This document shows, one piece after another, positions 11,451 through 25,983 of a stretch of 64,000 nucleotides of DNA. The DNA comes from Corylus avellana (Eukaryota; Streptophyta; Magnoliopsida; Fagales; Betulaceae). The notes under the pieces were generated by a model that searched no databases, was not told the origin of the DNA, and saw only the letters and a list, made by a program, of their open reading frames with translations. Each line of letters opens with the position of its first letter. Position 1 is the first letter of the stretch. The stretch spans positions 46,667,485 to 46,731,484 of the forward strand of contig NC_081541.1 in NCBI RefSeq assembly GCF_901000735.1, in the 5' to 3' direction. Position numbers and translations under genes: made by a program.

Positions 11451-11682
11451 ATTGCAACCGGACCCAAAAAATTGGTTGATACGCGTCTCTATGAGGCCCA
11501 TATTCCATCGCCATTACCGACCTCTCAATCCCTTCAAATCCCCCCATTTCTCTCTTTCTCTCTCACTCCCCCACCCAAAGAAACCAAACCATTTCTCCGT
11601 CTCTCTGAAACTTTGTGATTCTCAAAAGAATCTGATTGAAAAATCTAAAAAAAAAAAAAAAGAAGGAAGAAGAAGAGGAAAA

Positions 11683-12156
11683 ATGGCTCAGAAAACAGAG
11701 AAGGAAGAGACGGAATTCAAAGTCCCTGAAACCATACCTCTTTGTGTCAACAACTGTGGGGTCACCGGTAACCCCGCCACCAACAACATGTGCCAGAAGT
11801 GCTTTTCTGGCACAACGACGTCGTCTTCTTCGGCTTCTTCGGCGGCTAGCAAGTCGTCGCCGAAGGTTTTTCACAGATCTAGCTCGTCGCGATCGGCGGA
11901 GATGAGAAAGGAGGCGAAAACGGCGTTATCGACGTTGGGGGCTTCGGATCGGCCGAGATCGGAGGTGAACCGTTGCGCCGGGTGCAGGAGGAAGGTCGGG
12001 TTGACCGGATTCAGGTGCCGGTGCGGCGAGCTGTTCTGCTCCGAACATCGGTACACCGACCGACACGTCTGCAGCTACGACTACAAGGCCGCCGGGCGCG
12101 AGGCAATCGCTCGGGAGAATCCGGTGGTGAGGGCCGCCAAAATCGTCAGAGTTTGA
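11683..12156 (+). CDS. SAP5: A20/AN1 zinc-finger stress-associated protein, SAP5-like
   Basis: An intronless 157-residue protein, the usual size for plant SAPs. The start is the ATG at 11683, giving [14 protein letters not shown], the N-terminus typical of SAP5. The frame is open further upstream to 11452, but that part is CT-rich and A-rich 5'UTR-like sequence. The A20 finger has Cys at residues 21, 25, 37 and 40 ([21 protein letters not shown] layout). A Ser-rich linker (about 43-75) follows. The AN1 finger spans about 97-134 with Cys 98, 101, 112, 114, 119, His 122, His 128 and Cys 130. SAPs with this layout act in abiotic-stress signalling; Arabidopsis SAP5 has E3 ubiquitin ligase activity. 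The coding region is GC-rich against AT-rich surroundings. The 3' flank has a (GAA)n tract near 12296-12314. Confidence 0.93.
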   Translation: MAQKTEKEETEFKVPETIPLCVNNCGVTGNPATNNMCQKCFSGTTTSSSSASSAASKSSPKVFHRSSSSRSAEMRKEAKTALSTLGASDRPRSEVNRCAGCRRKVGLTGFRCRCGELFCSEHRYTDRHVCSYDYKAAGREAIARENPVVRAAKIVRV

Positions 12157-13657
12157 TTATTTCGTAGAATTTCGAAAAAAAAAAAAAATGAGGAAAAAAT
12201 CTCTAAAAATTAGAGTCAAAGATTGAAAATTTCATAGAGATCGCGATCTCTTTCAAGCTTCGAGAGAGATAGAGGAAGAGAGATTGTTGTTGTAGAAGAA
12301 GAAGAAGAAGAAGATCAAAAATTCTCTCTGATTGTTCGTGTTCTTAATCAATCTCTAATTATCTTTTTTATTTTTAATTTTATTTTTATGTCTTTGCTTG
12401 AAAATGGAAGATTATTGTGTCCTATGATGATCGTAGTGTTCACCTTTTCAGATTTCATTTCATTTTATTCTTCGTCTTTTTATGACAAGGCGAGATTCCG
12501 ATTAATCTTCAGACAATTTTATGCCGACAGATTTTTTGTCGGACGACCTCTGGCTCTAACTCATTACATTAAATTGAGATCTATCTCGTATTTATTTTTC
12601 TTAATATTATTGGAATTCGACAATCGGTTCAAAATTTAACTAGACAAGATAAATTTCTTTATTATATGAATTATTAAATCAACAAAATTATTGTGATGTC
12701 TGTTCTTCTGACGATTCTTCATGTTCTCAGGAAAACTACTGTATTTAGGGGCAGGTAAATGCAAATTTGAGGAACTGTTGGGGGGTTTATGGTCAATGAG
12801 GTGTTGGGGTGACAAGAAAATTCGAAAAAAGGTTTTGTGGGATCCATCGAAAGCACCTCTTGTTCTTCTCGTGATTTTTCGGAGGAAAATATCGTGGTGG
12901 GTTTATTTTGCTTTGGTGTGATTGGGGTTTAGCAGGTCGAATGGGGGCCTGCCGCGTGTGCGGTTTATAATAAAACAGGAGGCTGGAAAGTGGGGAACTA
13001 TGGGCAGCAATTGCGTGTGGGAATGGGGTTGCGGCTTACGTGGAGGGAATTGCTTGGGGTGCGGGGGGGTGGGGATCTCGAGAGGTGTCATGATCTGACG
13101 GTTGAGGGATTTGGGGATTAAACTTTAGAGAAGGGACCCACTTGAGTGTTGGTGATGTTGGGAGTCTCTGTGTGAATGACCTTTATGTGACATGAAAAGC
13201 CTGTCTCTGATGCGTACATATGCCCAATTGGGAGGCTGCAAGTGCTTGGGGAGGTTTGGCCTATGATGGGGGTCCCCCTCCCTCTACAACTTGCCAACCC
13301 ATATTTGTCTCACTTTAGTTTAGTATTTTTTTTAAAAAAAAAAAAAAAAAAAAAATTATAGTAAGAAAATTCCAAGAAAAAAAAAAACTCTCTTTTGTTT
13401 TTAGTTTTTATTTTTATTTTAAACCTTAATTGACAAATAATATATATGTCATATTTTTATCTCACAATACTAATGTGACAATTTCAATTAATTTTTGTTC
13501 AATAATAAGTTATATAAGGGTTGGTTTGGCCCCATAGATAATTTTGTGCCCCCGCCAAAATTTTTCCTTTAGTTTTGGTGCCAACCCTCCAAAAATAATG
13601 AGATCTCAATCCATATTTTGTATAACTATTTTTTTTTTCCTAAGCAATGTTAAAGGA
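12157..13657. other. SAP5 3' flank, no further gene
   Basis: Probable 3'UTR to about 12400, then non-coding DNA. A GC-richer block at about 12900-13290 (G-rich on the plus strand) carries only short open frames without a known family. Long A/T homopolymers occur at about 13330-13390. Confidence 0.4.
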
Positions 13658-13770
13658 ATGATTAAATGATTAAATTTACCTCTTTTTATAAATTTAAACT
13701 TTTGGAATAACTGATAATTTAACATGATATCAGAGTTAAAGGTCTTGAGATCGAACCTTGACTCCGTCAA
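13658..13770 (+). repeat. Dispersed repeat, copy 2 (SINE-like)
   Basis: Carries GATTAAATTTACCTCTTTTT, AATAACTGATAATTTAACAT, GATATCAGAGTTAAAGG and GAGATCGAACCTTGACTCC. The last word resembles a tRNA box B (GWTCGANNCC). The same order is seen at 47715-47835. No poly-A tail or target duplication is visible, so the SINE assignment is tentative. Confidence 0.45.
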
Positions 13771-14265
13771 TAAATAAATCTATTCGCCTATTCTTTTAGA
13801 ATAGCTGATAATTTAATAAGTAATACAATTAAAGGCGAAAGATACAAAATGGATTATTTCCCAGAGAAAATGGGATATATTCGAAATGCTTCCAAAAAAT
13901 TGATGGGGATGGCCAATTCAGTATGTTGATGTGATCTATAAAGCTAATATTTCTAAAGATCTTCAACACCGTCCAACTTTAGAAAAGTTGGAATTATTAT
14001 CAAATATCTGCAATGATAGGAACAACTAATTCTTAATTATGTCTTGTTATAATTATGCTAATTTCATTATGCTGGTCTATTATAGTAGCTAAAAAATTGG
14101 TAATAATCAAATAGAATATGGTCCCTAACGTCAAACATAAATAAGTAGTTGTCATGAAACTTTATAGAAGTGAACCGTCACCCATGGTGGTCTCACTTAA
14201 TTTATTCAAATGATTTCACGATGTGTTGTTTCCTTCCAATTACTTTAGAGACAGCATAAGTATTT

Positions 14266-14303
<38 letters not shown>

Positions 14304-14543
14304 GCTAGTATTTATGGTTGTTTTTAATGTATACTATATGAGATGGAGGAACATGTTCACTAAAGATGTTATGGTATATCATTGTAATGGCCAATATGTT
14401 AAGATTTTGAATTTTGGGTTGCTATAAATATAAATGAGTAAAGCAGTTTTAATCAGGAAAAGGCGAGGATTGTCAAATTCCACGGTACGAGGCTAATTAG
14501 GGTTAAAGGTCAGTTAAAGGTCAAGTTGTATGTTAAGAAGAGT
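13771..14543. other. Intergenic, no gene recognised
   Basis: AT-rich DNA with a second partial copy of the dispersed repeat near 13785-13830 and a long poly-T tract at about 14271-14299. No conserved frame. Confidence 0.4.
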
Positions 14544-14686
14544 TATTTTATGCTCAAAGTTTTATTTTGTTGCATTTAACTGTGTACACGATGTCATGTG
14601 ATTTATATGTTGTTACGCCATTTAAATGATGTGACATTATGTATACTGTTAAATGTAACAAAATAAAATACTGACCATAAAATGAT
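14544..14686. repeat. Short foldback element (hairpin)
   Basis: The left arm TTTTATTTTGTTGCATTTAA, then TGTGTACACGATGTCATG, pairs with the right arm containing ATGTGACATTATGTATAC and GTTAAATGTAACAAAATAAA. The whole 143-bp unit could fold into one hairpin. Fragments of the same family appear near 8478-8570 and 27008-27060. Non-coding, non-autonomous. Confidence 0.6.
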
Positions 14687-16239
14687 TGATGTCCATTTCA
14701 GATAGATACATATAAGAATGGTATGCTTTTTTTTTTTTTTTTCTAGAGTAGAGGATAAGGGTTTTTGAGACGATCGTAAGCTTATTGAAATTGTGATATG
14801 TGTCCCATAACATGACACATTAAATATGCATTTTAATCTCAACTAATTCAATTTCAAATTAAATTGAATCCAAGCCGAATCCCAACCATGAAAGCAATTT
14901 GCTAAGGTGGATGGATTCTTTTGATGCAAAAAGTGGCTAGTCACTTTTGAGTTCAATCATGTTAATTCTTTTTTGTTGAAGGATTGAAGCGGCAATTGTG
15001 ATCTTCATGACTTATCTCCAATTAAGTTTTTTTTTTTTTTTCAATTGGCTATAGAATATTGTGTTGGAAAATTATATTTTTCAGTATCATTGGAGAAGAT
15101 AGCATTAGTTATCTAGAGGGCATTTAGGATGTTCTTATTCTAAGCAAAGTGATCATCTCATCTACATAGTTTGATGCTAATTACCTTTTCTTTTTTTCTT
15201 TTTTTTCTTAAGGAATCAACCCTCTAAACTCTATCTAAGCATAATCCTAAAGTTACTTAAGCATACTTGTTTCTATCAATTATAAAATCAAGAATATTTG
15301 GTATTTTCTTGTTCACATTAATATTTAATAATTTTCTCTTTTTTGGGGGGTTGAAACTATGAATATGTTATTGAATCACCTCGAGAATTGTACAGAAGAG
15401 CCTTATAAATAGAGGCCACTAAACCTAACAGTACAATGGTTAACCTAATATTTAATAGGTAATTTTGAAAAATTTTAACCTTCTACAATTGTGCCTTAAA
15501 TGTAAATTTTACTTTGTAATGTTTCTAAAATTGAAATTTGAGTAATGTTAAATATTACATCCTCATTGAACCTTATTCTTATTAGATTGATGTGACCGTG
15601 TCCATTAACCTTAGTCATTAAAAAAAAAAAAAAGACTAAAAAACTTATGAACATTGTCACATCAAATGATTGTGCCACGATAAGATAAGGTCTTCGACAC
15701 AAGAAATTAAGGACATTCAGATTGCCACACAGCTATTATAAATGACAATATATTTGTGGGGGCTTGCTAATTAATAATGGTTGTTTTCTTTTTTAATAAA
15801 AGTGAAGCATGCTTGAAGAATGATGGGAATCTATAATTAGACATGGAAAAAAGAAATAAATCCAAAAAATAAATTCCACAAGTCCATGTTTGTTAGAAAT
15901 CATTATTTTGGTCCTAGCTACTATTTTATATTATCATTTGCTCCCCATATAAATTATCAATTATCTTTAACCACTACTTATAAAAAAAGTGATTTGTTGT
16001 TGTTGCTGTCCCACCTTGCTAGATGTAGCCTAGGCCTTTAGGTATTTATTTAGATTTTCAGGAAACTTGGGTCGATGATCAAATGGATTAATTTTTAATC
16101 CATTAAGAATGCTATTTAATTTGGTACAAATCAAATTTTAATTATTGATGATCCATGGGAGACTTCATTCACCCTTCCCAGTTCCTAAATACCAAAAGAA
16201 AAGAAGAAATTTTGTTGCAAAGAGTTACAATAAGTGAAG
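14687..16239. other. Intergenic, no gene recognised
   Basis: AT-rich sequence with several poly-T and poly-A tracts. No conserved open frame, no RNA gene and no clear transposon boundary was found. Confidence 0.45.
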
Positions 16240-16421
16240 CATGCGAAACAGGTAAAAAAGCTGTCGGCTAAAATTTTTCTTCTCTAAACTGAGTTGAAAG
16301 AATGTGAAACAGGTAAAAAAGTTGCCGGCTCAAATTTTCTTCTCTAAACTGAGTTGAAAGAATGTGAAATAGGTAAAAAAGCTGCCGGCTCAAATTTTTC
16401 TTCTTTAAACTGAGTTGAAAG
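16240..16421 (+). repeat. Three tandem copies of a 61-bp unit
   Basis: Copies at 16240-16300, 16301-16360 and 16361-16421. Each contains GAAACAGGTAAAAAAG (or GAAATAGG), a GCTGCCGGCT-type word, TTTTCTTCTCTAAACTG and AGTTGAAAG. Only a few substitutions and single-base indels separate the copies. The array abuts the palindrome at 16409-16439. Confidence 0.85.
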
Positions 16422-16439
16422 AAATTCTTTCAACTCAGT
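16409..16439. repeat. Perfect 31-base palindrome
   Basis: ACTGAGTTGAAAGAA, a single central A, then TTCTTTCAACTCAGT. The left half is the end of the last tandem unit, and the right half begins the foldback element that follows. Confidence 0.85.
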
Positions 16440-16620
16440 CTATTAAACTAATATATATTTTCAGAATAGTTGATTTTTACATGTATTTTTAATAGGATTA
16501 ATATATATCAACTTAATCAATTGAATTGCTCATTATTTTTAAAATGCATATAAGAATTACATGCTCTAAAAATATATATTAATTTAATAAATTAAATCAG
16601 AAAAAAATTCTTTTAATCCG
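16425..16620. mobile_element. AT-rich foldback MITE candidate
   Basis: The left part contains CTATTAAACTAATATATATT and the right part contains AATATATATTAATTTAATA, which pair as inverted repeats; both outer ends carry ATTCTTT-type words. Related words recur near 10845-10910 and 17044-17100, suggesting a dispersed family. No target duplication could be fixed. Confidence 0.4.
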
Positions 16621-17615
16621 ACTTTAATGAAAAATAGATGTCAAAAATAATAATGAATTATATATATAAGTTGGTCGAAAGTAGCTAGTGGGCACACCCT
16701 AGTTGGGGGAAAAGGAACCCCATTATTGGGCATCATTATCAAGTCGCCACCGGTGACACAATACAAACCGTCCAAATCAATATGACAAAGCTATATCGGC
16801 CCAACGACATGGAAATTGGATAAACACTCGAGAGATTGGAATTCCCATTTTTAACCCATGAAAGAAAAAATCCCTTTAAACCTACCTACCAAGTACCAAC
16901 ACTCATCTCTTTGATGGGTTCAAGTTCATTAATAAAAAATTAATAAAAAAAAAGAGAGGAGAAAAACAAGAAATATTGTTGAGTTATTATAAGATAAAGC
17001 GTTAGACATTATGATTTAGAAAGTCCAGTATCTCCTCTCGCATCATGCTCTAAAAACTCATATCAATTTAACAGACGGGATTAGAAAACGTTCTGTCCAA
17101 GGAAGTGGCCATGAAAGAGCCACAGCCACACAACAATTTTCTATTGAACAAATAGCTGTAAGGGAACCGAAAGTGTCTCATTGCTTCATTGGCTTTCCCA
17201 GCAGCAGCTTGAACTGAGCAATCTATCTTGAAATCATTGGACAAAGAGCATCAATAGAAAATCCTTTTCCAGCTAAGATGGCCCCTTCAGACGGCTTAAC
17301 TTTGCTAACCTAAACAAACTATTTCATTGATAGTATCTTTCATGCTCTGCCCCACTGCAAATTATTTTAATTTTTTAAAGGACATCTAGCTTTATAATTG
17401 CCTTACTTTCTTAATATATGTACCTTTTTGACATTATCATCTACTTCCCAACTTCATGTTGCATGATTCATTCAAGGAATTACTGTAGTTTTCCCCCTCT
17501 CATTATAACATAGAGCCAGGTAAGACAATCAACATCAATTCAACATGAAATTAACAAGTTAGTCTTTAAGGGAACAATCTGTGTAATTAAAACCCAAATC
17601 TAACATGCAACATTT
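16621..17615. other. Intergenic, no gene recognised
   Basis: Mixed-composition DNA. A block at about 17100-17310 is less AT-rich but has no open frame or RNA-like structure that I can defend. Confidence 0.4.
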
Positions 17616-17780
17616 AGGGCTGACAATTTTTAATATAATCCTTGAATCTAACACGAAATTAACGGATTAAAGTTGAAGAGTCTAAAATGGATCAAGCTAA
17701 GATTAACCTATATAAACTTATGCCTATGCTTTCAATACGACACGACCTAAACCTGACACACGAACACAAATTGCCACCCA
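17616..17780. mobile_element. Small hAT-like element candidate
   Basis: The left end AGGGCTGACAATTTTTAA and the right end CACAAATTGCCACCC are imperfect inverted copies. Internal words (CACGACCTAAACCTGACAC) resemble those at 3342-3445 and 59338-59630. The ends recall plant hAT MITEs with GGGTGGCAATTT termini. A target duplication is not clear. Confidence 0.35.
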
Positions 17781-17983
17781 AGTACTATAAGCAAGTAAGC
17801 TAACATGGTACTAAAGTACTTAAAAGAAATGAGTAAGATAACAATAGTACTACTTTAGTTCAGAAATGACAATATTCAAAGTGCTCCCCCAACCCCTCCC
17901 CCCAAGGTTTCTTAGAATAAATGGTGAAATGGTGTTATGAGCATACAGATTAAGATAACTAATTAAGTTACAAAAAGATATGT

Positions 17984-20900
17984 CTAGGCCCCATCTGGCT
18001 GGAGGAAAGGGTTGGCAATCTCATCTGTGCCATCTGTTGGGGACACAAGCATTACGGCAGTTCCCCTACAAACCTGCAGCACAATAACTTGTCATCAGTT
18101 TGTTACCTAAAAGAAAACAAAAGATGTAAATGTAGAGTAAAAATGGAAAGAAAAATAATCATTTTGAGTTTTTTCCAGTGCATCTTTCTCAACATATACT
18201 CAGGGATATAATGGCTGAAATTATTCTCTTTCTCCATGCTCGATATAATGCTCTGGCATTGCAATAGGTTCCATTTTTTCTTTAATTTGACTGATCAGTC
18301 GCTGGATCCAGCCTTTTGCTTTTTCCTCATTTAATGCAACATTGAAGAAGAAATCTGCTGGATCAAGCTTTTCTCTCAATGATTCAAATGCACATCATTG
18401 TGTACCAACACCTTTTTGTTGGTTAATAAAATGATAGCAGTGAGTAAATTTGTAAGTCAGTAATACTGCAACAACAGGCCAGAATGAATGCACAAGAACC
18501 CACAAGAGATTATCATAAATTTAAAGATGTCTTGTCTATTACCAATTAATGCCAGAGTCAACGTATAATTACACATTATGCTAATAACTTGTGCAACCTT
18601 TAGTTAGTAGGGTTTCACAAGAAAAGTGGCTTCAAGCAGCATCAGAACAAATTTATTAACCATCATGTTTGGATCCAAAAATTCAAGCCTCTATGAAGAC
18701 AATATCTATTATGCAACTAGCTTATCAATAAAAAGATTGATATAAAAGTGATTGGTTTATCCAATGGTTTTGGACAGCTCTAAGAAATTTCACTGTCATT
18801 TAAACCAATTTAAAACTTCTTGTAAGAAAATGAAAAAGGACGACATTTTTCATATTATATTCTCTAAAAACTTCAAAAGACGATTCATGCTTTCAGTTAC
18901 AACGGTGATATGCTAGACATCCATATTCATGAACTATTTAACTAGATACATGTGAAGGAAGAGAACATACTATAAGGCCTAAGCGCCTGGTCTGATCAGT
19001 AGTCTTCAGTGGATCGTCAGCATCTGCAAAACAAGGACAAACATTCTAAGACAATTTGCCTATCAATTTCTACAAGAAGTTGTATATTATTGTATTCAGC
19101 TAAACTTGGCTACAAAGAGAAGGCAAATATATAATGATGCTTAAATTCAAATCCAAGACAACAACATTATATACTTCAAAATAAACTCAGACCTGCAATA
19201 AAGAAAATAGACGTCCTAGGTGGCTTGTGTTTTTAGGCCTTTTAGCCCTCTTATTGACTAATTTACAATGATTACCATTTAATTCCGTTCAATTTAGAAA
19301 ACATTCCTATCACTTTTCAATTGGTGCAGTCAGCATAAACCTGCAAACAAATACTATGCTAAAGGTGGGTGCATATTTCTTTCTTTTTCCAATTGGAAAA
19401 ATAAATTATAAATGATAAATTCAATTTAAATTTTGAAGAAAACTCATCTAGAGATAATATCTTGAAAATTCTGTATTGAGACCGAAATACAAAAAACAGC
19501 AAGGTGTTGGCCTTGCACAATTTTCAGACCCACAGTTTGCATCAAACATAAGATGGCTGTATGTGCATAAAAATAAGGGCATAAGGTGTATATCTTATGT
19601 TTGATGTAACTGAGAGCTCTAAAAGCTTATGGGAATATGGCACACATCTCATATGGCCCACAAGGAGTTTCTGCAGGCCTAACCTCAGCGGTGCAACTGA
19701 GAGCTCCAAAAAGCCTTCCCAAAAATTGGTCATCAATTTGCTAGGGAGCAACATGGTACTTTAAGTAAATAGGCTAAGAAAACCAGGCATCTCTCTTCCA
19801 AGGTTTCTCTTCCTTTCTTTTTTATTACCCAAAAAAAAAAAAGGGAAGAAAAAATTTAATTGTCAAGTGAGACACTTTGCCCCTTTCAGTAACATGTTAG
19901 AACTGTTAACACAATATAGTCACTATTTTAAGCCATGTTTCTTGACTATTAAGAAGCTCTTACAGATATTATGACATTTTTTATTTTTATATTTCCACAC
20001 AACAATTTTAGAAGTACATATGGCCCCAAATAAAATGTGGGAGCAAAGTGAAAATTGAAGTTTCATCCAAACAATCATCTGAGACAGTGACCATTTTTTG
20101 TTGATTGCCCTAACTTCATGGGGACAACATGCCAAAGTTTGAAACTTTAGGGGTTCTCTGCAGCGAACAAATGTTTAATATGACAAAATAAAAAAAAAAT
20201 TAAAAAAAAATCTCTAGGAGTGTCATGCGGTTTTTCCAGAAAGAGAATATAAAATGGTGGAACTAAGTGTGCATGTAGTGTTTATGAAAGAAACAGTAAT
20301 GTAACACTGATACGGAGCAGCATGGCCACTGTGGAGAGTTTACCTCCTAAAAAATAATAATAGGCCGAAGAAATATTAATGCTATCTTGCCCATGGGCAT
20401 GCGTGAATAAATAGTCAAAAAGATCAAAATAAAACCATAACCAGCTAATGGTTTGAACAGATACATCAAAACCACACAGCTAATTAGTCTGAACACACAC
20501 ACACACACAAACCCAGTAACAAACGCCAGTAAGCAATAAAGTAGCTACCTCTCAAAAACTCTGTGGCTTCATCCAAAACAAGGTTTAGTAACTGATCATA
20601 TCCTTTTAGAGTTCCTGTCACTGTAGCCCAAAAGGAACAAAAAAAGAAAGAAAGTATTATGTACTGGATCAGTAATGAGAATATTTCACCTAACTAAAGA
20701 CACAACATAATGACTGTTTGATATAAATTTGTCACTTTTAAGAGCACTGTAAAAACTCCAGTAGAAGGAAAACCATAAGGAGAAGTTAGATGTTAAAGAA
20801 ATCCCATGGGGTCCGATCGATCCTAATGATCCCCACACAAAGAAAAACAACACCAAAGCCAATTTCGTGGCTCTGTCTAGTGTTCGTGGCAAACCCAAAT

Positions 20901-21399
20901 AACATAAGCTCTACACCAACCATCCCTATACTAGGCATCTGCAATTGAAAGCAGTTTATATTTTTCTGGATTTGCATTTGAGCTCACCAAAGCAATAATT
21001 ATACTTTTCATAACCCTACCTAGCTCATATGAGTAGCTAAATGTTGGATTTTTACACATTCTCACATAACCATATCTCTTGTCCTTTTATTTGATATTCA
21101 GCTTGTCCATTATACACCTAACTAATATGAATTATCTATTGATAAATAGAAAACTGAAAGTTTAGTAGCAAGCAACTGACCTTGTCTGCCACCAGTGAGC
21201 TTGACTTGGACACCTTTGTCCACAAACTTTGCCAGGTCCAAGACTGTTTCTTTCCTGCTTCCTGACTGAAACAAAATCACACATCATATAGAAAACACAA
21301 AAAAAAGGGTAAGCCAACATAAAATTCCCATTAATCTAAAACAAATATTCCTTGGGTTGCTGAAACTAAAACACATACAAAAGTAGAACACTTTACCAT
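17984..21399 (-). CDS. LSM7: U6 snRNA-associated Sm-like protein LSm7
   Basis: Five coding exons on the minus strand: 21399-21397, 21265-21181, 20620-20549, 19023-18971 and 18073-17984, with GT-AG borders and matching phases, giving 100 residues. The first coding exon holds only the ATG; the next begins SGSRKETVLDLAKFVDKGVQ. Sm1 motif: VQVKLTGGRQVTGTLKGYDQ, then LLNLVLDEATEFLR. Sm2 motif: LGLIVCRGTAVMLVSP. The end, IANPFLQPDGA, is typical. LSm7 is a subunit of the LSm1-7 ring (cytoplasmic mRNA decapping) and the LSm2-8 ring (nuclear U6 snRNP, splicing). The 5' leader upstream of 21399 may contain further introns, with splice-like sites near 21505 and 21670. The intron at 20548-19024 is long (about 1.5 kb). 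LSM7 and RPL31 are divergent. Confidence 0.95.
18221..18394 (-). other. Exon-like open fragment inside LSM7 intron
   Basis: Within the last LSM7 intron, on the same strand, a 57-codon frame reads CAFESLREKLDPADFFFNVA, then LNEEKAKGWIQRLISQIKEK and MEPIAMPEHYIEHGERE before a stop. The composition looks like real protein rather than chance, but I do not recognise the family. An upstream stop (TGA) and no clear acceptor argue for a captured or decayed exon fragment rather than an alternative LSM7 exon. Confidence 0.4.
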
Positions 21400-22127
21400 A
21401 TCTTAAATTGGGGTTTTTCAGCTCCTCTCTTAGATTTTGCTGAGACAAAAAAGAGTTAACAACTTTCAAATAACTCTGAAAACCCGAGTGGATCAAAAGT
21501 TTACGCACCTGAAACAAAGCTAAATTGGTTTGTGGTTTTGAACAAAATTAAAATATTAAAAAAAAAAAAAGAAAAAGAAAAAGAAAAGAAAAGATTTGGG
21601 TGCGTTTGCGTGTGAGTGAGACTGCAAAATTGCCAACAAAGAAATTATGGCACAGGTTTTTGGTGGTACCTTAATGGGATTCTGGGAATGAAGGGGAAGA
21701 ACCAGAAAGAACGAGACTTTCGCAAGGGAAACAAACGTTGAAAATGTGAAGAGTATAAAGTACGGACTCGAGCCCGTTTCTGGCTCGGCCCAACGGAGTC
21801 CAAGGTCCCAATTTTTCCTTCTTTTTTTTTTTTTTTTTTTTTTAAAAAAAAATTATTTTATTTTATTTAAAATTTTGAGCAATTATACCCTTCAAATCCA
21901 TTTTACATTTGCCAACTCACGGAACGATATTACTCTTTTATTTTTTGGAAAGTGATAGGGAGCCAAATAAATGAAGTCAAAAATTTTTTCAAACTGACGT
22001 GGTAAACCGTGAGTGGCAGACAAAGGAGAGAGAATTGCATTTTTTTAATTTAAAAATCATTTCTACGTCAATTTGAAAATTTTTCTCGGTTCATTTGTTT
22101 AGTTTTTTAGTACTTTTCTTATTTTTT

Positions 22128-22364
22128 AAGAGCCTGTTTGGGATTGCGTTTGAGGGGCTTAAAAGTACTTTTAACATTTAAAAAGTCCGTTTGAAAAAAA
22201 AAAAAAAAAGAGTATTCGTTTGGTAAAAAAATTAAAAGCATTTTTAAGAGTCCAAAAAACCCATAAAACACTTTTGGTAAAAGCTTAAAAATAAAGCTTT
22301 TGCCCAAAAACTTTTTTTGACTTAAAAGCTCTATTTTTCAAACTCAATCCCAAACAGACTCTAA
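22128..22364. mobile_element. Foldback MITE between LSM7 and RPL31
   Basis: The termini are inverted copies: left AGAGCCTGTTTGGGATTGCG, right CTCAATCCCAAACAGACTCT. Inside are short complementary AAAAGC/GCTTTT words. About 237 bp with no coding capacity, of the GTTTGG-type common near plant genes. The target duplication is ambiguous. It lies in the intergenic space of the divergent LSM7/RPL31 pair; nothing else is recognised between 21750 and 22860 except poly-T tracts. Confidence 0.6.
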
Positions 22365-22872
22365 GACAATTTCAATTAACAGAATAAATAGAAAGTTTTG
22401 AGGTTCTACAACTTTTATATAAGTCTCTATTGGTTAAAAATTTTGTTTACTTTACATATGTATAAAAAAAAAAATATTAACAACAATTCAAAATACAAAA
22501 CACTTTCTTAACCACCTAACTCAAAGATGAATTTTCTTTAGAGAAAACACAAAACACTCTTTAATAAAAATTATTTTCACAACCCCTTTTCAAACTAAAA
22601 AATATATTACAAAAATACTCCCCAAAACACATTAATAAATATACATATATTTTTAATTTCTCATTAACTAAATAACTAAAAATCATAATGATGTTTCTTA
22701 AATAATCTTTACTTTATTTTTTTTTATTATTATTTTTTTTAGCTTGGTTTTTTAACACATATACAAGTAGTTTCACAATAACAACCTTTATATTTGGTCC
22801 TTGGGGTTCACTTACGGGGGAATTTTGGTAGTTTGACCGAAAAGCCCAGGGCTTTTCAGTAAAAGTCAGCCA

Positions 22873-22901
22873 CTATATATGTGTCCTCTATGAAACCCTA
22901 A
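22873..22901 (+). promoter_or_regulatory. RPL31 core promoter: TATA-like box and telo-box
   Basis: CTATATAT at 22873-22880 is followed by AAACCCTAA at 22893-22901, a telo-box. Telo-boxes are characteristic of plant ribosomal-protein and translation-factor promoters and 5' leaders. The RPL31 ATG lies about 70 bases downstream, which fits. Confidence 0.7.
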
Positions 22902-22934
22902 TGGTTTCGTTGGCAGCAGCAACCGAAGGTGTAA

Positions 22935-25204
<2,270 letters not shown>

Positions 25205-25966
25205 AGTAGCCTACTTCCATAGATCATAGTTAGGTTGCTCCAATTTTGGCCTACATATTTCTTATTTGTGAGATGTTTTTGTTTGTCTTTGGATTTTCTT
25301 GGAAATTTCTCCAGCAGGGAGAGCGCCATGGATTTAATGTTAATCTTCTATTTTGCAGCCTTTTCAAGTAATCTTTCCTTGAGACCTTATAATTAGCTTT
25401 ATGGTGTGAAACGTAGTTTATGTTGTATTGTTGTGACCTCTGCATCTAAATGCAAAGCCAACCTTTAATCTTTGGATATTATGTTGAGTCAAAGATATAT
25501 TCTTTAGGGCTGGTGGGTTGTCTACCCCTCAAATTGGCAGCTATAGCAGGAGCCCTCCGACTGCAGCCTGTAGTATACTACATTTAGTGCATCTATGAGG
25601 CTTGATGGAGCACAAAGAATATATCTTTGTGAAATGCTGTATACCATACCAATATGTTATAATAAGTGCTGATTCAAGGGTTGATGGGTGTTTGTTGCAT
25701 CAACCAAATAAGATGTAAAATCTTGTAACATGTTACTTGATTGTCAAATGAGGAAAAATAATTTTGGGAGTGAAATAATTTGGGATTGTCAATGGGGTGA
25801 CTGAAGGTGAGAAAAGTTGTTGTGGTGGTGGTGCTGAGGAAGTGGTGCTTGGCGGGGGAAATGTGAAAGGTGGAGAAGAGAAGACAGACAAGGGTTAAAA
25901 TGTATTTTTCTCAAAAATTTAATTGTTTAATAATATCTTAAGTTAAGAACTGCATTTTTGTTCAAT
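25205..25966. other. RPL31 3' flank, no gene
   Basis: 3'UTR and downstream DNA. A G-rich stretch at about 25795-25870 (GGTGGTGGTGCTGAGG) has no supported coding frame. The LINE insertion begins at 25984. Confidence 0.4.
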
Positions 25967-25983
25967 AACTATTCCATGATATT

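Noticed and set aside
11452..11682. In-frame 77-residue N-terminal extension of SAP5
   Set aside because: The sequence is CT-rich then A-rich leader DNA, and the ATG at 11683 gives the N-terminus expected for the family.
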